Source of the DNA: Fragilaria crotonensis
Lineage: Eukaryota; Bacillariophyta; Fragilariophyceae; Fragilariales; Fragilariaceae
Reading direction: 5' to 3'
DNA: 64,000 bases
Assembly (NCBI GenBank): GCA_022925895.1
Contig: JAKSYS010000250.1
Location: forward strand, 1 to 64,000
Part shown: positions 11,288-22,604 of the stretch, piece by piece
Layout: each line of letters begins with the position of its first letter
Position numbering within the stretch: the stretch's first letter is position 1
The notes under the pieces: generated by a model
What the model was told of the DNA's origin: nothing
Seen by the model: the letters and a program-made list of their open reading frames with translations, nothing else
Databases searched by the model: none
Position numbers and translations under genes: made by a program

Positions 11288-12189
11288 GATGCAATTCTAG
11301 GAAGTCAAGGAAGGAACGAAATGGGCTTTCACGATAACAGCGGCTCAAGAACGATGAGACACAAGAGTCAGCGAAGAGAGAACGCACTATTGTTACGAAG
11401 GAGAAGAGTTGTAGAGCATCTTGAGGTAGCAAGCGTTTCACCAAGCACAGAGTTGCGCCGATCGAAGGTCGAAGTACACCGTTACGACAGGACTGTACTT
11501 GCGAATTAGCACTGTACTCCCAGAATGCACTGGATGCGGACGTCGTACAGACGTTTGATCGAGATGAGAGACGGATTCATTGGAGTACTATCCCAGAGTA
11601 CTTGTACATAACTCAGGAAAAGCAACCGAAGTGGATTTTCCTGGTATCTCTCTACTGCTGGCCTGTAGGACATTCTCAGTCCACTTCCGCGAAATAGCGG
11701 ATTTTTCGGCAAAAAGCACAGAACAAAGGCAACCAGGGTTGCCTCCAGGGTTGCTTTTTCTGACATTTTTTCTACGTTACCTTCATGTACAAAAGAAACC
11801 CAGATCGTCAAAAAGCAACTCGAATGAATCGGAAGTTGAGGGATTTGGGGGTGTTGCGGTGTCGAACTCCGAAGTACAGTACTACAGTAAATGTACTGTG
11901 ATACTACAGTACCAGGTAGTTCGAGCGTGCTTGTTCTTGTACTCGGGTACTAGTACGCCTTAAATTCATTGACCCCACAGTAGCTACTATGGACGATCAG
12001 AGTCATCTGAGCTTAGTTTATCTTGGAAGCAAGTGTTGTTGGCAATGAAGGACAACCTTGCACATTTTAAGTAGTAGTCTCCACACTAAGAATAGACATG
12101 GAATCAGGGATTTGCATGATAGTATTGTTATTGCTGTGGTGTTTCCAGATCTTAACAACAATGCAATAATCATCAATGGCTGCCAATCA

Positions 12190-12345
12190 CCAATACAATA
12201 TATTGGTGTGATTGTTGGACAAACCAATGTAATAGACCAATGCTGTAGTACAATATACTGGTATGATTGTCAGACAACCAATACAATACACCAATACAAT
12301 ATATTGGCATGATTGTTAGACAAACCAGCCAATGCAATATAATAT
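12190..12345. repeat. Degenerate tandem repeat, about 46-55 bp period
   Basis: The word CAATATATTGG (or CAATATACTGG) followed by TGATTGT and ACAAACCA recurs at 12196, 12251 and 12297. Three diverged copies of a unit rich in ACCAAT and TTGG are present. It is probably a decayed minisatellite; no coding role is visible. Confidence 0.6.
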
Positions 12346-13324
12346 CAACAACCAACTTACCTGAATTGTTACTCCCCACCACTATTGGATGTGCACATTT
12401 CATACAGAATGACGCTACTATTGTACAAAATGTTGCTGTACATTATAACATTTTAATTGCCAGACTTAGTTGCAATTTGCAATACTAGTAGCTATACATT
12501 CCTACTGTCAGACTATCCAATACTCAGAGTTGTGTTCTTGCAATAAAACCTATTGTTGAGCATCCCTGCTTGGAATTGTCCATACCCTCATGCCTCTGAG
12601 TTCTTCACATTGATCATGTGATCCTGTGATCCAAAATGTTGCTGCAATTATCCCTTGATCAGCCAGATAGTCTATCCAAGCTTCAAACATGGTGTGAAGA
12701 ATGGCAATCAAGAGACAACAATAGTCTGTGTTACAAACAAAATCTGAACTCCTGCTTGCTAGAAGTGATTCGGCTTGTTAAATTGGACAATTAGTTTGCT
12801 GTAGTAGTTCCGTAGTACGAAGTAAATCAGCATGAGTGTACTACCCTACTCCGTACTCCGTAGCACATGTACTACTACTAGACTACTGTAAATCATTCAC
12901 TACGCTACGACGTATGACATAGTAAGCACAAAACACAGCACACAATAAAAAAGCATACCCCCATCGTACTGGCAAACGTGATAGTGCACAACTACTGGTA
13001 GGAGCTGGTACAACAACTACATCGCCGTGTATTTGATACTAGCGCTACACGGTTTCCTTCAGGGTTGCCTAAAAACCGGATACGTGCACATAACATGTAG
13101 TTTTCAGCAAAAAGTAGAACTCTACCCGTGGTACTCCGAGTCTGCGACGACATACGTGACTTCGACGCCTACAACCAACAACTATGCATACAAAAAACAA
13201 TAAGCACAATCTTTCAGTTCAGAAGCAAGGCGCCTCTACGACACAGGAGTACTCAAAGTATCAGTTACAGTGAGCAGCTATCGCAGTCGCTGTGACTCGG
13301 TTCTATCTTAAAGGCATTCGTTGG

Positions 13325-13350
13325 CAGCACGCTCCCTTGGGAGCGTGCTG
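13325..13350. repeat. Perfect 12-bp inverted repeat with TT loop
   Basis: CAGCACGCTCCC (13325-13336) and its exact reverse complement GGGAGCGTGCTG (13339-13350) are separated by two bases. It is GC-rich and could fold tightly in RNA or form a cruciform. It is about 130 bp beyond the stop codon of the PH-domain gene, so it may lie in its 3' region. Confidence 0.7.
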
Positions 13351-13483
13351 TCGATTCACAAGAAAGAAAGTGATTCCCATACTCTTTGCATCTCAGGCAG
13401 GCTGCCGACAACATAATGACCATGGAAGCACTGTACTCCAAGTATGAGCATTCCAGTCATCGGATACGATTTCCAGCGACACC

Positions 13484-16254
13484 CTAAGCGCCACTCGTTC
13501 GTTTAGAAGGAGGAGTCACTTCAGTCGGGGTCTCCTTGCGCCTCAGCTTCCTGGTCAGACTGCCAGCCAAGGCTCTAGGCGAAAGCCCTGAATCTGGAGG
13601 TGGCGCTTGCAAAGCCAATGCGTCCGGAGCACAGTTAAGAACATTAATCTGGACAACCTCTTCGCTGCGATTCATCAGACCGTTGGGACCCCCAGCAATG
13701 CCAAAGTGCTGCAAGAAGGTAGCACGCACAGTACTAAGACATAAGGAATTCATTGGTGAGGCGACGCAAATCATGGCATTCCAAACGCCTCAGTGCAGGC
13801 AACCAAACTACTTACGCCCAAGTGTCCTCATTTTCATTGCCTTGCGGGTCCAAGGTGCAGATTTTGTAGGTACTTGACGCACGAACTTGCACTGAGACAG
13901 TTGGTAACTTAGTTCCTCCCCCATGTTGTAATGCCAACGCCTTAGCTCTGCTACAAATCGACGCCGGGTCAAACCCCAGAGCTTTAGCATTATGTTCCAG
14001 CGAATTCGGTCCAAGAATAAAACCAATCCGATTGTCTCCTTTGGCTCCTTCATCTCGGTGGGTCAACATATGGAAAAAGTTCAAATTTTTCCTCGGTGAA
14101 TCAATTAACTCGTGCTTCGATATCTCCTCCTCAAAGGCATGAGCCCAAATCAGGAACGTGTCCTCATCATCGAAACAACATTGACGTTCCAGAATTCCTT
14201 CCCTCGACTTCATTGTCAGGATGTAAGCCTTCTTATGGGAACCATTTGTCACTTTTGAGGGTTCAACCCCGTGAGCGACCGCTGGGGCGACGTACATCGG
14301 CGTTTCTGCAACCTTAGATTGGGCTTCTAATCCATACGGTCGAGGATGACCTTTTTTGTAAATACTCAAAGTCCCTTCAGAAAGAACAAAATATAGCCGC
14401 CTCCATGCAGGATCTTGTCTAGTACGAGTCTTCAACCATCCACCGCGATCGTGTTCGCTATATGACGCCCTGTTCATCCGCCGCTGCTGTTGATCATGGT
14501 CTATCGTTACTGATAGAGGCTCAGCCTCAAGCGACGACGGCACCAGAACCACCATACCAGGGTTATTGGTCAACGCGTCGACACAATAGTACGAGTCTCC
14601 ACCGCTTCGAGTGCGGTTACAAGAGAGGAGGATGTCACGGGCGAAGGACAACGCTTGCAGCTCAGTAACTCCTTTCCAAGGAAAGGATGTGTCCTCAGGT
14701 CTGAGTGGAGAAGATCGATCCATTCTTAAAATCTCGCGAGTGACCGCCCCAACAATTCGCTCGGGAGCATGCCCACTTCCCCGTGATTAGCTCGCCGTTG
14801 ATTTTGACTGTATCTCTCGCAAGATCTTTCCAAAGTTGATTTACCCCAGTCGTTACCGTATCCTCTCGAAACGCTTTCTCTGCCTCCTCTGCGTTCAAGT
14901 GGTGTTGTTCCGAAATCCATTTGACGGGAACATTCAGAGTATGTCCAATGATGTGGGCTAACGCTCCTACGTAACTCAGCTTGTTCGAAGCATTCTTGAC
15001 GTCGCGCTGAACCTTGAGGTAGGTTTCGAGGTCACGTTTATACGGCGACCTGCGCGACACTTTCCCAACACGCCCGGCGTGGTCCATTTGAAGCTCGTCT
15101 CGCGTGATATTGCCACCTACCATGGCGTCGTGGATGGCGCGGATCCAAGCGGAGCGCTCCTCACGAGAATTCGCCATCCAGAAGCGACGTGGCGACCCCT
15201 CAACAGTAAGCTCAAAGATGGCTTGGCCTGGAACGAGGGTCAACGACTTGTGATTTAGTTTGACGGCTCGACATGTACAGCCACTTGCCGTGAGACGAAC
15301 GTTTTTTCGGACTAAATCGCCTTCGCTGGCTGCATCTTTGGATAGGCAATCATCGTAATATGAGAACATTCCTCTACGAATTTCGACGTACTTCACTTTC
15401 CATGCGCCCTTGACAAGATGCGTCGCTTTCTTAAGAGGACCACATTTGAGTGTATTGGGATCATCCATGTCAACGGCCACCAAGTCACGCTGTTCCAGAA
15501 GTGCCATCAAGCACTTGATAAATATACGATGTTCCATAACGACGTTACGAGCCATGCATTGTGCATGTGAACCTTTGAGAAGTGGAAATCCATCGTCGTC
15601 ATCTTCGAAGTCATAATCATCAGATGATAAGCTTTCCGAAATGAACGGGCAGACTTGAGACAGCGGGGGAGTGGATGGCAAGCGCTGTGGTAGCTGTCTA
15701 TCTTTCTCAACGGATGAATCCATAAGTTCCTCAGCAGTATGATAGTCAAGGTCGGCTTCGTACTTGATGCTTTCATCGTCTGAGGTTCCTTGGAGATTCG
15801 GGTCGGGTACAACGCAGCAGATCTTGCCTGCGATGTTTCCACTCCAGGACGGTGGTTCACGAAGGGGCAATCCACTACTAATGTATTCCCTTGTTTTGTT
15901 TGACAGATTGCTATCAGGGGTGGAAAACTCCACGTCGAAACCTGTACTCGGATCGCCCGGTGATCGACTCAATTCCTGCAAATCTGTCTCGTATACCACA
16001 GTACTCTCATCGTCGCTCGACAAAGGCGCATTTTCCACAGTCACCGGATGATCTGAGCCTCCTATCGCTGCATCCTGTGATGCCGAATCTTCCTTGGAAT
16101 AGCCACGTCGAGTCCGTGATTTCGTCCCCGGTCTCATGCCTAAATTCGCTCCTCGCTTCCGCCAACCATGACCCGCGTCTCCATCTGAATTGTCTATTCT
16201 CGTGTCGCTATCAAGTGATCCCAAACTATCCGATCTCTTCCCCTCGCGAGTCAA
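13484..16254 (-). CDS. Large protein with two PH domains
   Basis: Minus strand. The main frame (first in-frame ATG at 16137, frame open from about 16254) has an acidic Ser-rich N-terminus. A pleckstrin-homology domain follows at roughly residues 265-375 of the open frame, starting CGPLKKATHLVKGAWKVKYVEI and ending with the PH-type tryptophan in ERSAWIRAIHDAM. A second PH domain (GGWLKTRTRQDPAWRRLYFVL ... DTFLIWAHAFEEEI) lies in another frame after about 14780. The two frames can be linked by an unusually short 52-bp intron (14725-14776), or by assuming one base too many in a GGG run near 14772-14774, which keeps the protein-like stretch HAPERIVGAVTREIL. A clear last intron (13734-13815, gtaagt...ttag) leads to the final exon 13733-13484. 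PH domains usually bind phosphoinositides or proteins; the specific role is unknown. Confidence 0.7.
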
Positions 16255-17465
16255 GCTTGAATTTGCTGCTCATGACTTGACGAAAGAAGGGAATAGAAGG
16301 ATCAGCTCAGCCTCGTTGCAAATTCCCAACTGGTATGCATGCGCATACAATTGTAGGCACGACAAAACCATACACATGTGTATCAAGTATCAATATATAT
16401 ACTTTTCGGCGTTTTGTTCCCGTTTCCTTTTCCCATGATGTGGATGATGGAGATTCAACTGGTACTTGTACTGTATGCATACTTGTATCATATCCATACC
16501 GGGTATGCATACATACATGCTGCTATACAATATACAATACGAGAGTTCGATAAATATGGAATACAAGTACTCGTAGCCAGTAGCCAGTGATGGCATACCA
16601 GACTTTGGCTTTATGGCCCTTGCAAAACGAAAATTTTGTATTCACATATTTGTCCGAACTTTGTCGAGAATTTTGTTTCAACCCTTTTTGCTCAGAATTA
16701 TATGATATGCTGACACCTCGTTCGCACGTCATTTGTATTTTCCATTTCCTGTACTTGCATAGAGGAATAGACCTACTTGTTTCCCTATTTAACTGTACGC
16801 CTAACTGCACAGTGCAAGTACCTGGTACGTTTCTTTTTCCATATGAATCGTGCAGTAACCTTTGTCTGAACCTAAACAAACTACAATTGTACCGGTAAAT
16901 GCATTCCAGCCCAAGAAACTCAAGTCTAGTTTTGTAGTCCTTCACAGAAGATCGTTGGGCTGTGGGTGGGGTTTGGTGAAAATGCCCTCGAACAGGAATC
17001 ACGGGAGCGATTCAATCAAGTGGTTCACATTCCAGTCGGTTGCGCAGACGAGACGGATCGTTGTGAAGCAGGTCGCCTACCGCAACCTGAGGATGACTCA
17101 CCACACGCGGCAACAAGTCCATATTCTACACAATTCATACATTGCATCGGCTTCGTAGCGCACCAGTCACGAGTCGTGTCTCATGATTTGCAAAACAGTG
17201 TTCACATTCATTAAATTGGAAAAGACGGAAACCACTTCCCCCGTGCACTCATAACTAGCAATATGCCGAACAGCCCTCGGTCATCGGGGCTTCCCCACAC
17301 CAATTCGTTCTCGATAGCAAGGACTTCCCCAGCCTTGCCCACGACTTAGGAAACTGCCCACCAGTGGGAGGTGCCTATGCCAATTTGTTCTTGATCGCAA
17401 TTCACTGTCCCTGATCCAATCACCCCAGCATCATCATCGAACTTTATGTGCACGTCATTGCTAAC
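16255..17465. other. Intergenic region
   Basis: No gene is supported. Short frames at 16587-17214 overlap on both strands without motifs. The part from 16320 to 16600 contains many TACTTGTA, GTATGCAT and TACATAC words. The 3' flank of the DUF6824 gene begins at about 17465. Confidence 0.45.
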
Positions 17466-18662
17466 CTAAAATAAAACATCATTATCGACCTCTGTGAGCG
17501 CGTCATCTCTGACGTCAACTGGAGCAGCATCTTCGACTTTAACCTGCTCGTCAGCGTTGGCCATTGGAGAATCATCTTCAACTTTAACTGGTGCGTCATT
17601 GGAGACCTCTACTGGAGCAGCATCATCATCAGCCTTTGGAAAAGATTCGCTCGTGTTGCAATTCTCTTCGGACTGCGGGGTGTCAGCATCAATAGATTCC
17701 ATTCGTTCCATGATAGACCCGCCCCAGGTTCTCATGAGCGACCTGGAAAAATTGACTGGCGATATGCCGATTGTCATGGCAGCAATGTATCGCTGTCGGA
17801 GTTGCAAACGGAGGATGCGTTGCTGGTCAGGTTCATCGTCAACGGTTTTGAAATGCTGTGGCAGAGGTCCGTCCAAAGCTGTGGCTGCTGCATTGGGATT
17901 TGTTTGCCTGCACATGAGATTTATCATATCCTTCGTGTACTGATCCAGTGCCACGGTTGGGCCCTCCTTTACTTCGTACACAAGACTGTATGCAACCTTC
18001 GCCGGCGGCCTCCCCTCCACGTATTGAAGTGGAGGAAAGTCCTGTCTGGGCCCTGCAGACTCCTTGTAAGTGTCCGCGACCACAACCTTCTTTCGTTTTG
18101 TGGAGCTGCCGCCACCACCACCACCGCCACTACTGATAATGGTCGCCTTGACGATGGACTTTTTATTGGCCTTGATTTCGCAATTTTTAATGGCCAACAA
18201 AACCTTGTTGAGTGATGCTACCTCGTTCATGACAAACCAGCCACCTCGTTCTTCGTCCGCTCGCAGAAAGACTGCCCCTCTTTCTTTTAATATAGAATGC
18301 AATATTTCCTTTGCAATGGTTTTCACTGGAGTTGTGTCCTTCTTGTCTAGAATTCGTGGCATATTCTTCTGAATGGCATTTCGATAAAAGACATTCCCTG
18401 GATGGTGCTGCCATGTTCTTCGTTTGGTTCCAACGACATCCTTCCGAAAACAAATCATGGCAGTTAGAAGATGTTTATGCACATGCGGGAATTTAAAATG
18501 AGGATCCCGAAACAAGCGTTGAGTACGTACCACGTCTCGTGGGTAGGTAACAAAGTCTCCGGGGTTTGGTCTGTTTTCGGGTGTTGCAATGATTATTTGC
18601 TCGGTCGGGCCAGACATTCGTGCTCGAATCTCCTCGAGATCGGCATTAATTTCTTCTGACAT
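17466..18662 (-). CDS. DUF6824-domain protein
   Basis: There are two exons on the minus strand, 18662-18531 and 18440-17466. The 90-bp intron (gtacgt...ggaag) is a multiple of three without stops, so the unspliced frame is also open. Splicing is favoured because it brings PRDV next to DVVGTKRRTWQHHPGN, the start of the DUF6824 domain. The domain continues with FYRNAIQKNMPRIL, GAVFLRADEERGGWFVMN. This domain family is strongly expanded in diatoms, often in putative nuclear proteins; its molecular function is unknown. After it come a poly-Gly linker, a basic stretch (STKRKKVVV) and an acidic C-terminus with imperfect repeats of the type APVKVEDDSP/APVEVSNDAP. The classical GRG of the domain start is replaced by VGTKRR. 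The start MSEEINADLEE agrees with the divergent promoter toward the next gene. Confidence 0.82.
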   Translation of the reverse strand: MSEEINADLEEIRARMSGPTEQIIIATPENRPNPGDFVTYPRDVVRTQRLFRDPHFKFPHVHKHLLTAMICFRKDVVGTKRRTWQHHPGNVFYRNAIQKNMPRILDKKDTTPVKTIAKEILHSILKERGAVFLRADEERGGWFVMNEVASLNKVLLAIKNCEIKANKKSIVKATIISSGGGGGGGSSTKRKKVVVADTYKESAGPRQDFPPLQYVEGRPPAKVAYSLVYEVKEGPTVALDQYTKDMINLMCRQTNPNAAATALDGPLPQHFKTVDDEPDQQRILRLQLRQRYIAAMTIGISPVNFSRSLMRTWGGSIMERMESIDADTPQSEENCNTSESFPKADDDAAPVEVSNDAPVKVEDDSPMANADEQVKVEDAAPVDVRDDALTEVDNDVLF

Positions 18663-19513
18663 GGTGCAAGTTGAAATGGTTCGAATCGGTTTCTATAGCG
18701 CTGGAGCATGGACGTAGGGAGGAGCGAAAGATTTGAAATGGATTGGCATGGTTGTTAGGCAGATGATGGTTGATGATCCTGATCGAGGAGCGCGCAAATC
18801 AGCCTCAATAACAAACCATCAAGTAGACCATACTACAGTACACAAGGACAAGTACCGTACATGCTATTATACAAGCTCCAGTTTCATAATCATATAGCCA
18901 ACCTCTATGCATATACAGTACGGTATTGGGTACTCGGAGCTCGTAGAACATAAGTACTACAGTACGTCTACTCCGGTACTCGTATCTGTACTTGGAGTTA
19001 CATTGTACCAGTACTGTACTGAAAAATGTAAAATGTACTTCCACTAGTTGAGTAGTTAGTAGTTAGTAGTACTTGTAGTGGTGCGGTACAGCCACAGCAC
19101 AATAGTTGAACCAGTAATGCTATCAGCATAGTACTCCAGAACTACAGTACAAGCACTCGTCCAATAATAAATCGTGATGGAAGATGGAATGCGTGCGTGA
19201 GCGTGAGCTCAAAGCAAATTAACGAATGGGTATCCCTAAAGCCTTTCCCATTTTTGTCGTTTGTTCGGGTTAATGAGGTGCGCATTGCGCATGCTGCAGC
19301 AGCTCGCCGGACGTACTTATAAAAGATTTATTCAATACTCGGAGCTCGGAGTCCTCGGGTACATTTGCTTTTGGCCCCAATTTTGACCAACCAACCTACC
19401 ATGTCGGCGAACAAATTAAAGGTCTGATTGCTCTCCCTGAAATCGTTGAACATTGAATTCACTGAGTTACATCATCGCATCCTGTTCTGTAGCCTCATCC
19501 CGAGTTCTGCAAC
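18663..19513. promoter_or_regulatory. Divergent intergenic region between DUF6824 and Ser-rich genes
   Basis: These 850 bp separate two genes read outward. The middle (18830-19160) is packed with GTAC, AGTACT and TACTGTAC words on both strands. A TATA-like string TTATAAAAG lies near 19318, about 200 bp upstream of the plus-strand start codon. I infer a bidirectional promoter region; no transcription start can be read from the sequence. Confidence 0.4.
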
Positions 19514-21714
19514 ATGTATCGAATATGGGAGCACCCCGACACAAAGGTGCCAGATCGACCTCCGGTATGCATCGTCACTTGTTCTTGGTATCCTCAAATC
19601 AGGTTGAAGGCACTCGCCTGTCCCGATGTTTCCGTCGATGAGTTCATTTGCGGTCTGCAATTGCCAGATGCCGCGTATCGAATCCTCACAGGAAACCGAC
19701 CTACAAACATCTACATTGGCAACGAATGCCGAATACTGGATGGATACGGTGAGCACAAGGCGAAGCCTCTGCGACATGTCGCCATTGCGCTTCGACTCGT
19801 GACAGAGATGGGAAAGTGCACCCTACTATTTCCCGACCAGTACTTGAATCTACGAGATGATACTACTCTTGCGGAACTCGTGTGTTGCGAAACCATTGCA
19901 CCCACAACCCGCAAGGTTCACACACGTCTCGTGGACGATCGACCCCTTCTTGATGCCGAAGAGCGACAATTCTTGGCAACGCAGCATCCCAACAGTCAAT
20001 GGCTATGGTCCAGCACGCTGGCGCCGCTTTTACGACAACCATCATTACCAGAGAAAACGGCGCGGCCTCTGCCACCGTGGAAACCACCACAGAAATTAGA
20101 GTGGATCAAGTACAGTACAAAGCAACGACGACGACGAAAGCATATGGAACTCGGAGATGGACCGACTGCCGACGCACTGGTGGAGACTTCCAAGACGCAA
20201 GAGCATGTGCTTACTGATGAGTCTCGAGAAGTTGGAAAGCGCGAACGACCTCGTGAAAGAAACGCATTGGAGCCAACCGAAGGACCAAGTGTAGAAGTAG
20301 ACGCTATCGCGCAACCACTGGACGAACCTCAAACAGAGAAAACGTCTCTCAATGGAAATAACGAAACTCATGATCAAGAAAATCACCCACGCAAGCGAGC
20401 TAGAATCGAGAGTGTCTCCAACGAGCCCAAGGTTGGAGAAGACATACCTAACGTGGATGACGCGTCGACTGACGACGGTCGCTCCCCTCTAGGAAAAGCA
20501 GTTACTGAACTGGGAAGCATCATTAAAAGTCTTACAAACGCTTCGCCGGGAAGTATTAAATCTCCTCTGAAACAAGCAATTGCAAAGCTGGGAGGCAACA
20601 TTGATATGCTCAAAAAGACATCAAATATGGCCACGGGAAGCCAGCACGATGCAATAACTCAGCTCGACGACCACATACAGCATCTCAAAACGCTCAGCGA
20701 CGGGATTGACGAAGAAGCAGCTGATCTTGTCGGTGAAGGAGAAGATACTCCATTAGCGAAAAATCTTTTTCGTCAGCACGACGCAGTATCTTTATCAACG
20801 ACAACTAACGAATTGGGTCCTAACGAGATGATTTCCAAAAACCAAGCTGTTCCAGAAGTCTCGCCCCCGCTTGTCAGTGACGCGGAACCGTCCGAGGACG
20901 ACGAGGAGAGACCACGAATGGAGAAAAGTTCCGCTCCTGGTTCTTCGCCAACCTGCGTTGCCAGAGCCTGAACTCGAAAAGGTTTGGTCGGATGTGGATG
21001 ATGACAAGAATCCCGCCATACCGAACGACCTTGGCGATCCCAATGCGGGCGATAAGAGTTCCGCGTCATCCTCAGCCGCTACTTCCTCAAGTAGTAGCTC
21101 CTCAAGCAGTTCATCATCCAGCTCGTCCGATAGTGCCTCGGAGTGTGACTCGGATTCCGCAGACTCCGATCACGACGCAATGGAACCCCTTGAGGACAAG
21201 ATCGCCAGCAGTGAGAATATCTCGAATGGGAATGCGTCGGAGAGCATGGAATTCGAGATTCCTGAACAGCAGCTCAAGGACAACGACAATGACCTGTTTC
21301 CACAGAATGTGGATTTCGATGAGGAAAATTGTCCCCGGCACCACGTGCCCAAACTGTTCAACCCGCGGAAGATCCTACCGCTCCGACTAGTGAGGAGACA
21401 GCGGTTGCCTCGAATAGCTCAAGCGAGGAAGTTCATCTGATAGCAGCTCAGATAGCGACTCTGACAGCTCCTCGGACTCTGGATCATCAAAAACTTCTCA
21501 TCAATCCAATTTGCCCACCATTGGCGAGTCATCCGACTCAATCACTGCGGAGATCTCGGCTAATGTGCGAGAATCGGCAGATGCCGTTAGAAAAGTTGAA
21601 ACGAGGAAGGATCTTCAAGTGTCTACGCAGATTGGTGTCAACCCCATCCCGACGTTAGGAAACCGAAGGCGTCGCAAGCCACTCCTATCTTCGAAAAAGA
21701 AGATAATCATTTGA
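19514..21714 (+). CDS. Large acidic, Ser/Asp-rich protein, frame interrupted
   Basis: An ATG at 19514 opens a frame of 485 codons (MYRIWEHPDTKVPDRPP...). The N-terminal 190 residues look globular and end with the proline-rich PLPPWKPPQKLEWIKYS, a basic patch RRRRKH and then a hydrophilic, probably disordered region with a likely nuclear localisation signal (KRARIESV). The same kind of protein continues in other frames: a polyserine/DSDSD segment with WSDVDDDKN from about 20950, an EDPTAPTSEETA segment near 21360, and an SSDSDSDSS segment that ends RRRRKPLLSSKKKIII at 21714. Three frame changes are therefore needed after about 20.95 kb, with no good intron borders. Either the 3' half has consensus indels in its repetitive serine codons or the gene is decaying. 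I do not recognise the N-terminal domain. A nuclear or nucleolar protein is likely from composition only. Confidence 0.55.
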
Positions 21715-22604
21715 AGGTGACTAGATTAATTACCTGATTCACATGACGACGATAATTAGGAATAGATCCGGAACGATCTACATCAAGGTGAAACGCAACG
21801 CAGCTGGGATTTGAGCATCAAATGCGCAGTGGGGTGGTGCATTTAAATGTGGAGATGCGAGTGACGTGCCAGGCAATACTCGCACATGCAAAGCATAAGG
21901 TCTGCCTTTTTGTCCAGAGAACTCCAGACGACGACGACTGAAACGTTTGGCGAACGTCATCAGTTTGGGTGAATTGGTTCGACTTTATGGAATGCGATTG
22001 GATCTGGATTCATGTTAATCATTCTAAGTGGTTCTTGCTTCTTGACCTTCCCTCGATAGATTTCATTCCGGGGATTATGGGTTTGGCGCGAACTCCTCGA
22101 ATGTTGTCTTCTGAGTAGACCTATATTGCAACCTTTTTGCACCCGGAAGCGGGCTATGATTTTATTCGTATCGGACCACTTATGACAGCATATCTAATAG
22201 ATCTGTAGGCCGGATCACCTCCCTCCAATTCAAGCGCAACGATTTTGTGTCATCTGTCGTCTGTCAAATCGTTGATCTTGTACCTTCTATTGGTATTGCA
22301 TGAATTATGAATTCACCTCACCCTTCCTCGAAATCCATTTTACTATGACGTCAATGTGCTATCATTGTTTCATCTGGTCATCTCGAACAAGATTGCGAAG
22401 ATGTGTTTTGACGTCGTTCTGGTGACAACAGGGTTCCCACTCGTGGGGATTCACAACGAACTCGAGTAACAGAAGAGAAGAGTATGCTTTGGAATAATAG
22501 AATTCCTTGTGAAGTCAGGATCAGAATTGTTCTGATGTCTCGAAACTCTTGCCGTTAATGCATTTGTTCTTCAAGTACACTTTGTACCGGTACTGGTTGA
22601 CACC
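21715..22604. other. Intergenic region
   Basis: No gene is supported. A short minus-strand frame at 21778-21960 has no recognisable motif. The sequence is less GTAC-rich than other gaps. Confidence 0.4.

Larger units (their letters stand above)
11288..13483. other. Long gene-free region
   Basis: No gene is supported in 2.2 kb. The section to about 11950 is EMC6 upstream DNA with several mutually overlapping short frames. From 12180 to 12350 there are degenerate tandem repeats. The stretch 12540-12780 looks like degraded repeat DNA. From 12790 to 13280 the GTAC/TACTAC words are dense. A perfect hairpin lies at 13325-13350, downstream of the PH-domain gene's 3' end. Confidence 0.5.

Noticed and set aside
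12018-12488. Open frames on both strands rich in Ile, Tyr and Gln
   Set aside because: They are produced by a degenerate tandem repeat of CAATACAATATATTGG-type units.
16587-17214. Plus-strand frames between the PH and DUF6824 genes
   Set aside because: Low-quality composition, mutually overlapping, no recognisable domain and no splice logic.
20992-21390. Arg/Pro/His-rich frame overlapping the Ser-rich gene
   Set aside because: It is the alternate-frame reading of polyserine codons (TCC/AGC) and has no independent support.
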